Source: CAYYED01 sp964470785
Lineage (GTDB): Bacteria; Patescibacteriota; Minisyncoccia; Minisyncoccales; PEYH01
NCBI GenBank assembly: GCA_964470785.1
Contig: CAYYED010000045.1
Location: 1 to 60,088, forward strand
DNA length: 60,088 nt
Reading direction: 5' to 3'
In this document: positions 26,350-35,030 of the stretch, piece after piece
Layout: every line of letters begins with the position of its first letter
Position numbering within the stretch: position 1 is the stretch's first letter
Notes under the pieces: generated by a model
What the model was told of the DNA's origin: nothing
The model's input: only the letters and a program-made list of their open reading frames with translations
Database searches by the model: none
Position numbers and translations under genes: made by a program

Positions 26350-26940
26350 CTAAGCAGTGCCTAGACCCTTGTTTGAAATATATTCCGGCTTAAGGATTCC
26401 CACAAACGGAAGGTTGCGATACTGTTCTCCGATGTCGAATCCATAACCAACTACGAACGAATCTTCTAAAAGAACAAATCCCACGTAATCAGATAAAACC
26501 TTAACTTCCCGGCGGTAGGGCTTGTCCAAAAACGTACATACGCGAAGGGTTGCCGGATTACGGACAGATAAACCCTTGATGGTGTGGCTTAAGGTATGCC
26601 CCGTATCTACAATATCTTCCACGATGAGCACATCACGGCCAGCGATTGAACGATCAAGGTCTTTCAAAATCCGCACCTCGCCGGGAGCAGTTTTGTCTCT
26701 GTAACTGGACATAGCCATAAAGTCACACTCAACCGGAAAATCAAGCACTCGAATGAGATCAGTCATAAAGACTATCGCTCCTTTTAGAATCCCTACCACA
26801 AGAAGCGGACGGCCCTGGTTATCTTGGGCTGACCCGGTAAGATAATCGTCCGTAATCTGGGCGCCAAGCTCTTTTACCCTACATGCAATCTCGCCGGCCG
26901 AAAACAACACGCGCTTAATCGTTTTTGTAAGTTCTTTCAT
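26350..26940 (-). CDS. hpt: Hypoxanthine phosphoribosyltransferase
   Basis: Salvages hypoxanthine or guanine with PRPP. About 196 residues from MKELTKTI. The PRPP loop is VLIVEDIVDTGHTLS (about 103-117) and the KGAIVFMTDL, MAMSSY and VGYGFDIGEQYRNLP motifs are intact. The start at 26940 is fixed by GGAGG five bases upstream; the frame extends further but that part is non-coding. It stands alone, bracketed by related 40-bp palindromes (26220-26259, 27197-27236). Its ribosome-binding site matches those of pyrF/E/B and not those of the neighbours. Confidence 0.95.
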   Translation of the reverse strand: MKELTKTIKRVLFSAGEIACRVKELGAQITDDYLTGSAQDNQGRPLLVVGILKGAIVFMTDLIRVLDFPVECDFMAMSSYRDKTAPGEVRILKDLDRSIAGRDVLIVEDIVDTGHTLSHTIKGLSVRNPATLRVCTFLDKPYRREVKVLSDYVGFVLLEDSFVVGYGFDIGEQYRNLPFVGILKPEYISNKGLGTA

Positions 26941-27096
26941 ATTTCCCTCCTTTAAAATACAAATCCCTACGATTTCTGCTGCAAGGATTTTCGGATATGA
27001 ATCAATTTCCGACAACACTTTCAATCTAATACGGTTATAATAAAAAAGTCAAGAAAAACCACCTCTATTAAAAAGTGATTTTCAACGCTTCTTTCT

Positions 27097-27113
27097 GGAA
27101 CTTCCGAAGTTCC
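27097..27113. repeat. GGAACTTCCGAAGTTCC palindrome upstream of hpt
   Basis: 17-bp copy of the dispersed palindrome. Next to it gaggcccgccctc and gagggtggcctc form a further inverted pair (about 27122-27173). Confidence 0.75.
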
Positions 27114-27196
27114 GAAAAAATAGAGGCCCGCCCTCTAACCAATTTTCAAAAACAGACAGAGGGTGGCCTCTGCACGTTTCTGACCAATGTTATCGG

Positions 27197-27236
27197 CGAT
27201 ACCAACATTTCTACGATCGTAGAAAATTGAGTATCG
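27197..27236. repeat. Imperfect copy of the 40-bp palindrome, upstream of hpt
   Basis: Shares CGATAC ends and CATTTCTACGATCGTAGAAA centre with 26220-26259 but has several mismatches in the arms. It lies about 257 bp upstream of the hpt start. Confidence 0.8.
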
Positions 27237-27272
27237 CTGTTTTCCTCTGTTTTCCTCTGTTTCCCGACTTTA

Positions 27273-27294
27273 CAAATTTGACGACCGTCAAAAA
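27273..27294. repeat. AT-flanked TTGACGACCGTCAA palindrome
   Basis: Near-palindrome with centre GACGACCGTC and flanks ACAAAT / AAATGT. Member of the GACGRYCGTC family. Confidence 0.6.
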
Positions 27295-27327
27295 TGTAAG
27301 ATCAAAAAAACGGGGGGCGGGGCTCTG

Positions 27328-28869
27328 TCAGGTTTCGTCCCAAAAGCCCCAGGGGTTGATAATACGGAAACTGTGCTTTCTTTTCCAATTTCGGACAAGA
27401 TAAGCCAAAAAAAGGTAAAAAATAATGATGAAAATCCAAGAGGTTTTTAGGTGGATAGAAGAAAAGCGGTAACCGGCAAAAAATTGAGAAATTTGAATAA
27501 TATAGGAAAGAAGAATTTGGGCCGGGAAAATGAAAATCAGAGCCAAGTAATGGGAAATTATTCCCATTAGGGCAGACATAAAACCTAAAACAAGAACAAA
27601 AGGCAGAATAGGCAAGACCAAAATATTGGTTAAGGGAGCGACTAAAGAAATATAACCGAAATTATAGACCAAGATAGGCAGAGTGAAAATCTGGGCAGAC
27701 AGGGTCACTGCCAAAATACTTCTAATCTGCAATCTTTTAGGAATCTTTTTCAGCCAAGAAAAAATAATTGGATAAAGATAATTAATGCCCATAACTGCCA
27801 AAAAAGAAAGCTGAAAACCGATTTCTTCCAAATACGAAGGATTAATTCCCAGCATCACCACCGCTCCAAATAAAATGACTCTGGAAGAATCGCTTCTCCT
27901 GCCTAATGCCTGTCCCAAAAAGTATAGAAAACTGAAAATTCCTGCTCTGACGGCAGAGGGCTGGGCTCCGGTGAGAAGGATGAAAAATAAAACGCAAAGC
28001 ATCGTTGCCACAAATGCCTGCTGGCGCCAAAGCCCCAAGCCCAAGAAAAAAAGCATTAATATGCCGGTAATAATAGTAATGTGCATTCCGGAAATGGCGC
28101 TTAAGTGGCGGATGCCTGCTTTGTTAAGAGTTTCTTTTAAATCATCAGGCAATTTTCCCTTGTCTCCCAAAATCAAGGCGCTTAAAAGATATTGTTCGCT
28201 CGCGGGAAAACCCCTATAAATTGAACTTCTTAATGACTGCTTAAAATCAATAATTTTTGCCTGCCAATAAGAAAAAATATTTTTATATCTTTCCGTGCTG
28301 ATAATTTGTATATCGGGATCAAAAACCAAGCCATAAATTCTCTTCTTTTGGAGATAGTCATTGTAATCAAAATCCGGAAAAATAGGCGGCCCTTCAAGCG
28401 TGCCCGTAATTTTAATTTTGTCTGCATATTGATATTCCGGAAAACGGGGGAGATAAGTCAAAATTTTTGCCTTGCCTAAAACCGGTTTTTGAAAAACCTC
28501 TTCTACGCTAACAACTAATTTTTGCCTTGCGTCATCTATTTCCGGCTCTTCAATAATCCGGCATATGGACTGAATACGGCTCCCATAAAGAGCTTCTAAA
28601 GGATTATCTGCGATCCGATCGCAAGATCCTGCTCCCCGAAAAAATCCCAATATAAAAAAACAGAGGCAAAAAAATGCTATTATTTTTTTATCTTTGGTTT
28701 TTAGAAAGATTAAAAAAATTAGGAAAATGAAAAAGGATATGACAATCGGCCAGCCTAAACCGCTGGCTTGCGCCAGCGGTCGGCCAAAGAAAACGCCTGC
28801 AATAAAAGACAGGCAGGAATAGATAAAAATTTTAGAAATTGTTTCGCTATCTAATCTCACAAATTTCAA
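27328..28869 (-). CDS. comEC: ComEC/Rec2 DNA-uptake channel protein
   Basis: 513 residues. An N-terminal DUF4131-type region (about 1-190) is followed by the Competence domain with the hallmark HLSAISGMHITIITGILM (about 234) and AQPSAVRAGIFSFLYFLG. There are about ten membrane helices. The C-terminal metallo-beta-lactamase domain of longer ComEC proteins is absent, as in many short forms. It forms the inner-membrane channel for single-stranded DNA. The start is TTG at 28869, overlapping the decayed upstream gene by 23 bp; it could be further in. A REP-like palindrome lies in the frame at about 28748-28786 (peptide GRPLAQASGLG). Confidence 0.88.
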   Translation of the reverse strand: MKFVRLDSETISKIFIYSCLSFIAGVFFGRPLAQASGLGWPIVISFFIFLIFLIFLKTKDKKIIAFFCLCFFILGFFRGAGSCDRIADNPLEALYGSRIQSICRIIEEPEIDDARQKLVVSVEEVFQKPVLGKAKILTYLPRFPEYQYADKIKITGTLEGPPIFPDFDYNDYLQKKRIYGLVFDPDIQIISTERYKNIFSYWQAKIIDFKQSLRSSIYRGFPASEQYLLSALILGDKGKLPDDLKETLNKAGIRHLSAISGMHITIITGILMLFFLGLGLWRQQAFVATMLCVLFFILLTGAQPSAVRAGIFSFLYFLGQALGRRSDSSRVILFGAVVMLGINPSYLEEIGFQLSFLAVMGINYLYPIIFSWLKKIPKRLQIRSILAVTLSAQIFTLPILVYNFGYISLVAPLTNILVLPILPFVLVLGFMSALMGIISHYLALIFIFPAQILLSYIIQISQFFAGYRFSSIHLKTSWIFIIIFYLFLAYLVRNWKRKHSFRIINPWGFWDET

Positions 28870-29343
28870 AATAATCTTTTATGGCTTGCTTAATCTCCTG
28901 CAAATACTCGTCAGGATAAGGTTGAATATTCTGAAACTCGGGATTGATTGTCCCCTGTTTTGTTTGAAAATGCTGTAAATAATATTTTTCTGCCGGAGAA
29001 ATGTCTTTGGCAATTTGAATAATATCTTCTTTAGCATGAATGCCCGGCATCACGGTCGTGCAAAACTCGTATTCAACGCCAGAATTTTTTATTATCTCAA
29101 CACTCTTTTCAATTTCCTTTAAATTAACTCTTACCCCAACAGTTTATTCATATTTATTTTTTATTTTTAATTTGTGTTTTTGATTTTTGATTTTTGATTT
29201 TTAGCGCCGATAGGCGCCTTAACATCCATCGCCAGATAATCCACCAATCTCTCCCGAATCAATCTTTTTAGCATTTTAGGATTAGAGCCATTAGTATCCA
29301 GTTTCACCAAAAAACCCAAATATGCGGATAACTCAAAAAATTT
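28847..29343 (-). pseudogene. Remnant of a NrdG-like radical-SAM activase gene
   Basis: Right after the ftsZ stop, the minus strand encodes SAYLGFLVKLDTNGSNPK, then LVDYLAMDVKAPI. This matches the middle of anaerobic ribonucleotide reductase activating proteins. A low-complexity AT stretch (about 29150-29203) with stops follows. In another frame comes GVRVNLKEIEKSVEIIKNSG, then YEFCTTVMPGIHAKEDI, which is the C-terminal part. The N-terminal half with the CxxxCxxC cluster is missing. The gene is thus 5'-truncated and frameshifted. The 68-residue open frame at 28847-29053 is only its tail. Confidence 0.75.
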
Positions 29344-30270
29344 TCAAACCCCGGCGGCAATAAGGGTAATTTTTACTTCATCGGGGGGCAAGGCCTTGTC
29401 TTCAATGGCGCCGAAAATAATTCTGCCGGCAGAACAGCTGTTGGTAATAATTTTGGCCGCTTTTTCAATGTCAGCCAAAGAAAGATTTTTTCCTCCGGTG
29501 ATATTAAAAAGGATTTTATCGGTTTTGTTAAAAGCAAATTCCAGAAAAGGGGAATTAATCGCCATATTGGCGGCATCTTCTATGTTGTTCTCTCCCCTGG
29601 CCTTGCCCACGCCAAACAAAGCTGAACCGGAGTTGCTCATTATCGACCTGACATCGGCAAAATCCAAATTAATAATGCCCGGCTTTACCAAAAGATCGGA
29701 AATTCCCTGAACTGCCTGCCTTAAAATCTCATCGCAAAGCCAGAAAGCATGTTCAAATGTCGTTTCCGGGTTTATTTGAGAAAAAAGCTTATCATTGGGA
29801 ATAACAAAAAGAGTGTCTACTTTTGTTTTTAATTTTTTCTGGCCAAAAGAGGCAATCTTGTTTCTCTGAAGTCCTTCAAAAGAAAAAGGCAGTGTTACTG
29901 CCCCGATTGTTAAGGCCCCTGTTTGTTTGGCCGTCTCTGCTACTACGGGAGCGGCCCCGGTTCCTGTTCCCCCTCCTAATCCGCATACCACAAAAACAAT
30001 GTCTGCGCCCGCACAGACCTCCCTTATCTCTTCCCGGCTCTCTTTTGCCGCCTCTTCTCCAATATCGGGATTCATTCCTGCGCCCAGCCCCTTGGTGAGG
30101 CGCTTGCCAATCTGAATTTTCTTATCTGCTTTTGTCCTCTGTAAATCCTGAAAATCGCAATTAAGGGCAATTAGTTCCACGCCCTGAATATTGCATTTCG
30201 CCATCCGGGTAACAGCGTTACCGCCGGAACCCCCAACTCCTAACACTTTAATTTTGGCTTGCTTGCTCAT
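29344..30270 (-). CDS. ftsZ: Cell division GTPase FtsZ lacking the C-terminal tail
   Basis: 308 residues. The tubulin-like GTPase has GVGGSGGNAVTRM at the N-terminus, the T4 loop GGGTGTG (99-105), and the T7 region around NLDFADVRSIMSNSG. The protein stops at VKITLIAAGV, where the globular domain ends. The usual linker and conserved C-terminal peptide that bind FtsA are missing. The stop is a TGA, followed at once, in the same frame, by a remnant of an unrelated gene, which suggests a deletion joined the two. ftsA lies 8 bp upstream. No Shine-Dalgarno site. Confidence 0.93.
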   Translation of the reverse strand: MSKQAKIKVLGVGGSGGNAVTRMAKCNIQGVELIALNCDFQDLQRTKADKKIQIGKRLTKGLGAGMNPDIGEEAAKESREEIREVCAGADIVFVVCGLGGGTGTGAAPVVAETAKQTGALTIGAVTLPFSFEGLQRNKIASFGQKKLKTKVDTLFVIPNDKLFSQINPETTFEHAFWLCDEILRQAVQGISDLLVKPGIINLDFADVRSIMSNSGSALFGVGKARGENNIEDAANMAINSPFLEFAFNKTDKILFNITGGKNLSLADIEKAAKIITNSCSAGRIIFGAIEDKALPPDEVKITLIAAGV

Positions 30271-30278
30271 AAAAATTA

Positions 30279-31499
30279 TTAGGGCACAAAAACTCTAAAA
30301 AATTTTTTAATCCTTGAAAAAATATTTAAACCCCCGGTACTGCCATTTTTTTCTTGTTCTTGGAATCCCTTAATAATCGCTCCGCAAAGTACGCTTAGGC
30401 AAGGGTCTTCTTCTATGCCAATAAAACCATGCGGCACTCCTTGCATCACGGGAAGCTTTAATTCCTTTTTAGCAAACTTCGTTATGCCGGAAAGATTTGC
30501 TCCGCCGCCGGTCAAAACAAGACCGGCAGGAAGCGAGTCGTGCCGGGAAATCTTTTTTAATTCTTTTTGTACCAATCTAAAAATCTCTGCTACCCTTGCC
30601 CTGCCTGCTTTAACCATTTTAGCGCTGTCAAAAACAAAATCTTCTTTGTCCTTGATATTAATTTTTTCTTTTTTTCTTTTGTTTTGAAAAATATGGGAAC
30701 CAAATTTTCTTTTAATCTGTTCGGCTATCTCTATATCCGTCTGAAGGGCAATAGCTATGTCCCGAGAAATATTTGCCGAGCCAACCGGCAAGACAGCCAA
30801 ATGAATTAAACATTTTTCTTCATAAACCGCGATACTGGTAACCTGCGCTCCGATATCTACTACAACAACTCCAAGTTCTTTTTGCTGAGGAGTTAGCACT
30901 GCTTCTGCCGCTAAGATAGGAGAAGGAATAATTTCTGCTATCTCTGCTTCTCCTCCAATAACCGCATCAATCAATCTTTTTAAGTAAGGAGAAAAAACGC
31001 ATATTACCAAGGCCTCTGCTTCCAATTTAATGCCTTTCATACCTTCCACGTCTTTAAGCCCGGATTCTCCGTCTACAGAAAATTCAATAGCCAAGGCATC
31101 GATAACCTCTCTGTTGCTATGGTCGTAACTAAAGCCGATATTTTTTGCTTCTTCTAAAACCCTTTCTTGGTCTTCGGCAGAGACCTTTTGATCTGCCCGG
31201 GAAATCGCCACCGCACCGCGCCCTTTTTTGGCTTCTACACGGGAATCGCCAATATTAATATAGGCCTTTTTTATTTTATACGGCTTCACCTCTGCTCTCA
31301 TTTTTGTTATTACCTGATAAACTTTTTCTGAAACGGCTTCCATATCTATAACTACTCCCTTCCTTATCCCTTCGGAAGGAACAGTTATTAAAGAAAGCAC
31401 TTCTATCTCTTTTCTATCTTTCCTTTTTTGGGCAACCATCCCTTTAATTGTTTCCGATCCAATATCAAGGGCAGTAATAATGTTTTGCTCTCTTGACAT
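30279..31499 (-). CDS. ftsA: Cell division actin-like protein FtsA
   Basis: 406 residues of the actin/Hsp70 ATPase fold. Phosphate 1 motif is ITALDIGSETIKGMV (8-22), phosphate 2 is VVVVDIGAQVTSIAV, and adenosine motif is LVLTGGGANLSGI. The SHS2 1C domain lies at about 85-165. The C-terminal amphipathic helix (FSRIKKFFRVFV) should bind the membrane. It tethers FtsZ by the FtsZ tail peptide, which is missing here. It is in an operon with ftsZ (8 bp) and follows ybeY by 4 bp. Confidence 0.93.
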   Translation of the reverse strand: MSREQNIITALDIGSETIKGMVAQKRKDRKEIEVLSLITVPSEGIRKGVVIDMEAVSEKVYQVITKMRAEVKPYKIKKAYINIGDSRVEAKKGRGAVAISRADQKVSAEDQERVLEEAKNIGFSYDHSNREVIDALAIEFSVDGESGLKDVEGMKGIKLEAEALVICVFSPYLKRLIDAVIGGEAEIAEIIPSPILAAEAVLTPQQKELGVVVVDIGAQVTSIAVYEEKCLIHLAVLPVGSANISRDIAIALQTDIEIAEQIKRKFGSHIFQNKRKKEKINIKDKEDFVFDSAKMVKAGRARVAEIFRLVQKELKKISRHDSLPAGLVLTGGGANLSGITKFAKKELKLPVMQGVPHGFIGIEEDPCLSVLCGAIIKGFQEQEKNGSTGGLNIFSRIKKFFRVFVP

Positions 31500-31503
31500 A
31501 AAG

Positions 31504-31926
31504 TTAAAAAAAATTAGAAAAATATTTTTCCTGCCTTGTTTCCATAATTCTTCTTTCTTTTAAGGCATAATGACTATATCCCAAAAGATGTAAAATGCCG
31601 TGAATTAAGACCCTTGCTAATTCTTTTCTCCAAGAGTCCTCTTTTTGCAATTTGGCATTTTCTCTGACCTGCGCCGGACAAATTAGAATCTCTCCTAATT
31701 GTAGCAAATGATTAGGGGGCAAGACAAATGAAAAAGACAAAACATCGGTCGGCTCGTTTTTTTTACGATAACGATTATTAATCTCTTTCATCTTTTGTTC
31801 GCTGATAAAAACAATGGAGACCTCTGATTTCCGGTTAATTCCTTCTTTTTTCAAAACAAACCGGACAATTTTTTCTAAAAACTTTTTGTCTATTGGGGTC
31901 TTGGTAAAATTGCTTATCTCAACCAT
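31504..31926 (-). CDS. ybeY: Endoribonuclease YbeY, rRNA maturation
   Basis: 140 residues. The zinc site HGILHLLGYSH (about 112-122) is the UPF0054 signature H-G-x-L-H-L-x-G-Y-D-H, with Ser in place of Asp. Upstream FVLPPNHLLQLGEILIC fits the family core. It processes 16S rRNA and takes part in ribosome quality control. The start overlaps the rpsU stop (TAATG). It is next to ftsA and rpsU in one minus-strand run. Confidence 0.93.
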   Translation of the reverse strand: MVEISNFTKTPIDKKFLEKIVRFVLKKEGINRKSEVSIVFISEQKMKEINNRYRKKNEPTDVLSFSFVLPPNHLLQLGEILICPAQVRENAKLQKEDSWRKELARVLIHGILHLLGYSHYALKERRIMETRQEKYFSNFF

Positions 31927-32144
31927 TAAACCCGTCCTAATTTTTCTAACTTTTTATATTTATCTTTTATTTCCTCCCTTCTAAGAGCGGCTTTCTTTTT
32001 CTGGCCGGGGCTTAACGGCCGCTTTTCAAACTGGTTTTGTTTAATCCTATAAAGAATACCGCTTTTTCTGACAGCCCTGGAAAACCGGCTGACAAGCTGT
32101 CGAGTATTTTCTTTTTCTTTTTTTTCAATTATTATTCCTGACAT
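31926..32144 (-). CDS. rpsU: Small ribosomal subunit protein bS21
   Basis: 72 residues, highly basic. RQLVSRFSRAVRKSGILYRI and KRPLSPGQKKKAALRREE fit the bS21 helix pair. It is slightly longer than the common 58-70 residues. It helps mRNA and Shine-Dalgarno interactions on the 30S. It overlaps ybeY by one base (TAATG) and lies 8 bp after hisS. Confidence 0.9.
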   Translation of the reverse strand: MSGIIIEKKEKENTRQLVSRFSRAVRKSGILYRIKQNQFEKRPLSPGQKKKAALRREEIKDKYKKLEKLGRV

Positions 32145-32152
32145 ATTGTTTT

Positions 32153-33460
32153 TTAAGACGTCCGAGCATCCGCTCGGAGCAGCTTTTTTAACTCTTCAAT
32201 GACCTTTTCTAATTTAATTGTTGTTTGCTTTCCTGTTTTCATATCCCTTAAAATAATATTGCTCCTTTTTGTCTCTTCTTCTCCTAAAATCAGCGTATAT
32301 TTTACCTCCTGCTTATCGGCTATTTTTAATTGGGCAGATAGGGACCCTCTGTCCAAGGATTCGGAAACGGAAAGGTTTGCTTTTCTAAAATCTTCCAACA
32401 AATTAAATGCTTTTATCTTGGCCGTGTCGCCGAGTTGAGCCAAAAATACTTCGGGCGATGCCGGGGTAGGGACTTTTATTTCCCTTTCTTTCATCGCGGC
32501 AATAACTCTCTCTACTCCTCCGGCCGCCCCAAAAGCAGATACTTCTTTGTTAGAAAAAAGCTTTATTAAATTATCATATCTTCCGCCTCCTGCCAGGCTT
32601 GACTGCGCTTTTTGCAATTCTTTTTCAACAGTTATCTCAAAAACCGTTCTTGTATAATAATCCAATCCTCTGACCAGATAAGGGTTAAGATTATAGGGCA
32701 AACCCAAGTCGTCCAATAACTCCAAAACTTTTCTAAAGTGGTTATGGCAAGGCTTGCAAAGATGATCAATGGCTTGGGGAGCAGCGGCAATTGTCTGCTG
32801 ACAACTTTCTTCTTTGCAATCAAGTACTCTTAAGGGGTTTGTTTTAAGCCGCCTTCTGCAATCGGGACAAAGCAGGCGTATGTTTTTCTTTAAATAATTT
32901 ATCAATAATTTTTTGTATTCCGGCTGGCATTCTCGGTCTCCAATGCTGTTAATTTGAATAACAATGTCTTTAATGCCCAAGGATTGAAAAATATTATAAA
33001 AAAGATAAATTATTTGTACATCCATGGCCGGCCTTTCAGAGCCAAATGCCTCTAAATTAAACTGATGAAACTGTCTAAGCCGTCCTGCTTGAGGCCTATC
33101 TTGGCGGAATAAGGGCCCAAAAGAAAAAAGCTTCACCGGCTGGGACAAAGAATTCATTCCGTGCTGGATATATGCCCTGGCTAAAGACGGGGTAAATTCG
33201 GGACGAAGAGCAAGAAAATCCCCGCCTTTAGTGCGCAAAACGTACATTTGTTTTTCTATAATGTCCGTGTCAGCACCCGTGCCTTTTTCAAACAATTCAG
33301 CATGTTCTAAAATCGGCGGAGTAATCTCGCTAAACCCGTAGAAAGAAGAATACGCCTCTACAATCCTGTATATTTTTTTATAATACGGCTGGTCTTCCGG
33401 CAAGATGTCAGGCATTCCGGAGGGAGTTTGAATTTTGTCTTTAGTTATTTTAGAACTCAT
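32153..33460 (-). CDS. hisS: Histidyl-tRNA synthetase
   Basis: Class II synthetase, about 435 residues from MSSKITKDK. Motif 1 is near TPPILEHAELFEKGTG, motif 2 is FGPLFRQDRPQAGRLRQFHQ, and motif 3 and the His-binding segment include VRGLDYYTRTVFEI and GAAGGVERV. A Cys-rich insertion (CPDCRRRLKTNPLRVLDC and CKPCHNHF) probably binds zinc. The C-terminal anticodon domain is present. The last codons lie in a hairpin (CCGAGC-GGAT-GCTCGG). The start is chosen because the longer frame overlaps lepB. Confidence 0.95.
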   Translation of the reverse strand: MSSKITKDKIQTPSGMPDILPEDQPYYKKIYRIVEAYSSFYGFSEITPPILEHAELFEKGTGADTDIIEKQMYVLRTKGGDFLALRPEFTPSLARAYIQHGMNSLSQPVKLFSFGPLFRQDRPQAGRLRQFHQFNLEAFGSERPAMDVQIIYLFYNIFQSLGIKDIVIQINSIGDRECQPEYKKLLINYLKKNIRLLCPDCRRRLKTNPLRVLDCKEESCQQTIAAAPQAIDHLCKPCHNHFRKVLELLDDLGLPYNLNPYLVRGLDYYTRTVFEITVEKELQKAQSSLAGGGRYDNLIKLFSNKEVSAFGAAGGVERVIAAMKEREIKVPTPASPEVFLAQLGDTAKIKAFNLLEDFRKANLSVSESLDRGSLSAQLKIADKQEVKYTLILGEEETKRSNIILRDMKTGKQTTIKLEKVIEELKKLLRADARTS

Positions 33461-33464
33461 TTTT

Positions 33465-34001
33465 TTAATTTTGAGCGAATACCCTGAACGGCCAGAGACG
33501 GAAACCGACCTTCCCAATGATGCTCTCTTTTTTTATTGTTCCAAAAATTCGGGAATCATAAGAAGCGGAACGATTATCCCCTAAAACAAAATATTCGTCC
33601 CCTCCCATCGTTACCTTAACGGTACCGGAAGTAAATGTTTCCGCAGGAAGATATACTGATTCTTCTAAATGAAAACCTTTCCCTTGAGATTCTACATAAA
33701 TATCGCCCTCTGTTATTTTTAAGGATTCTCCGGGCAAACCAATAACTCGTTTAATAAATCTTTCTGACGGATTATTGGGGTTGTAAAAAACCACAATATC
33801 TCCTCTTTCGGGCTCGGAGAAGCGGTAGGAAATTTGGTCAACTATTAAATAATCATAATTATGAAAATTCGGTTCCATACTGGCGCCGCGCACAAAAAAT
33901 GGCTGAAAAATAAAAACCCTGATTGGTATAACAATCAGCAAAGCAATAATGGCTATCTTTACTACATCCCAAATAAAATAAAGGATTGATTTAATAAACA
34001 T
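33465..34001 (-). CDS. lepB: Signal peptidase I
   Basis: 178 residues. One N-terminal membrane helix (about 10-32), the serine motif GASMEPNFHNYDYLIVD (Ser about 41), the lysine motif RFIKRVIGLPGES (Lys about 86), and the box E motif VLGDNRSASYDSR are all intact. It removes signal peptides from exported proteins such as the giant surface proteins in this window. It lies 4 bp before hisS. Upstream is a possible TATAAA box close to the start codon. Confidence 0.95.
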   Translation of the reverse strand: MFIKSILYFIWDVVKIAIIALLIVIPIRVFIFQPFFVRGASMEPNFHNYDYLIVDQISYRFSEPERGDIVVFYNPNNPSERFIKRVIGLPGESLKITEGDIYVESQGKGFHLEESVYLPAETFTSGTVKVTMGGDEYFVLGDNRSASYDSRIFGTIKKESIIGKVGFRLWPFRVFAQN

Positions 34002-34132
34002 AATCTTTTATATTAAAACAAAACTGCTTTTTTGGCAAATAAATGTGCCGGATAGGCATATTGGGAATACTCCGCCCCCGCAAAATTATGCGGAAATGGT
34101 TCCCCGCATCAATTCTCCCTCTCTTTTTTTTT

Positions 34133-34202
34133 GGAGGGGAAATAAAAAGACCTTAATCCTCCCTCTTCCCTTGGGGAAGGGGGAGGAAGGAGGGGGACGG
34201 GG
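34133..34202. repeat. GGGGGAGG palindromic dispersed repeat
   Basis: CCCTCTTCCCTTGGGGAAGG followed by GGGAGGAAGGAGGGGG, in the gap between divergent lepB and pth. A nearly identical end is at 55945-55985. Confidence 0.75.
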
Positions 34203-34227
34203 TTCTCTTTCCTATATATATTCCTCT

Positions 34228-34236
34228 TGTTATAAT
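34228..34236 (+). promoter_or_regulatory. Extended -10 promoter element for pth
   Basis: TGTTATAAT fits an extended -10 (TGnTATAAT), 24 bp upstream of the pth ATG. No good -35 is seen. Confidence 0.4.
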
Positions 34237-34259
34237 AAGAAAGCTAAAACAGGCAAATT

Positions 34260-34817
34260 ATGAAAAAAATTTTTTTAATAGTCGGCTTGGGAAATCCGGG
34301 AAAAAAGTACCAGAACACGCCGCATAACATTGGTTTTGAAGCACTTATTTTGCTAAAAAAGGAATTGGGCTTTTCTCCTTGGCAAGAAAAAACAAAATTA
34401 AAAGCAAAAATCAGCAGAGGAAAAATTGATGGGAAAGAAATTATTCTGGCAAAACCGCAGACATTTATGAATAATTCCGGCAAGGCCGTTCAGGCAATAA
34501 AAAATTTTTATAAAATTCCCTTAAAAAATATCTGGATAATTCACGATGACCTTGACTTAGGTCTGGGAAAAATGAGAATAAAAAAGGACTCTTCTTCCGG
34601 CGGACACAAGGGGGTCGAATCCATTATTTCTTCTTTGGGTACGCAAAACTTTAACCGAATAAAAATAGGAATTTGGGACAAAACAAAGGAAAGAAAAAAT
34701 ATCAATACCAAAACGTTTGTGCTGAAAAAATTTTCTGAGCAAGAAAAAATTATTATCCAAGAAGCGCGACAAAAAGCGGTTTCTTTGTTAAAAAACCAAA
34801 TTTCCACATCATTCTAA
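34260..34817 (+). CDS. pth: Peptidyl-tRNA hydrolase
   Basis: 185 residues. It has the Pth signature at the N-terminus (LIVGLGNPGKKYQNTPHNIG, with catalytic His in PHN), FMNNSGKAVQAI, and DDLDLGLGKMRIKKDSSSGG followed by HKGVESI. It releases peptides from stalled peptidyl-tRNA. It is the first gene of a short plus-strand run divergent from lepB. No Shine-Dalgarno site. Confidence 0.95.
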   Translation: MKKIFLIVGLGNPGKKYQNTPHNIGFEALILLKKELGFSPWQEKTKLKAKISRGKIDGKEIILAKPQTFMNNSGKAVQAIKNFYKIPLKNIWIIHDDLDLGLGKMRIKKDSSSGGHKGVESIISSLGTQNFNRIKIGIWDKTKERKNINTKTFVLKKFSEQEKIIIQEARQKAVSLLKNQISTSF

Positions 34818-34835
34818 TCCAGCCCCTCCACGTCA

Positions 34836-34930
34836 TTCTGAGTCAGCAGACGAAGAATCCCCGTGGTAATATTCTAAATAACGGGATCCTTCACTCCTCG
34901 ACAACCTCGGGGTTCAAGATGACGGTGGAG
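34836..34930. repeat. Dispersed repeat with GGGATCCTTC / AAGATGACG
   Basis: CGTCATTCTGAGTCAGCAGA, GAAGAATCCCC, CGGGATCCTTC and TTCAAGATGACGG form an inverted element related to that at 3352-3412. A TTCGAGC repeat follows (34957-35003). The gap 34818-35030 holds no gene. Confidence 0.55.
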
Positions 34931-35030
34931 GAAAAGCAGGATAACGGTAGAGGCATGTTCGAACAATAATTATATATATTCTTCGAGCGAAATCGAGAAG
35001 TTCAATTAAGCAACAACAAACCAATAAACC

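Noticed and set aside
29344..29346. TGA read as Gly or Trp (recoded stop) between ftsZ and the NrdG remnant
   Set aside because: TGA ends other genes here cleanly, such as iorA overlapping the iorB start, and the remnant is frameshifted further on. The standard stop meaning fits.
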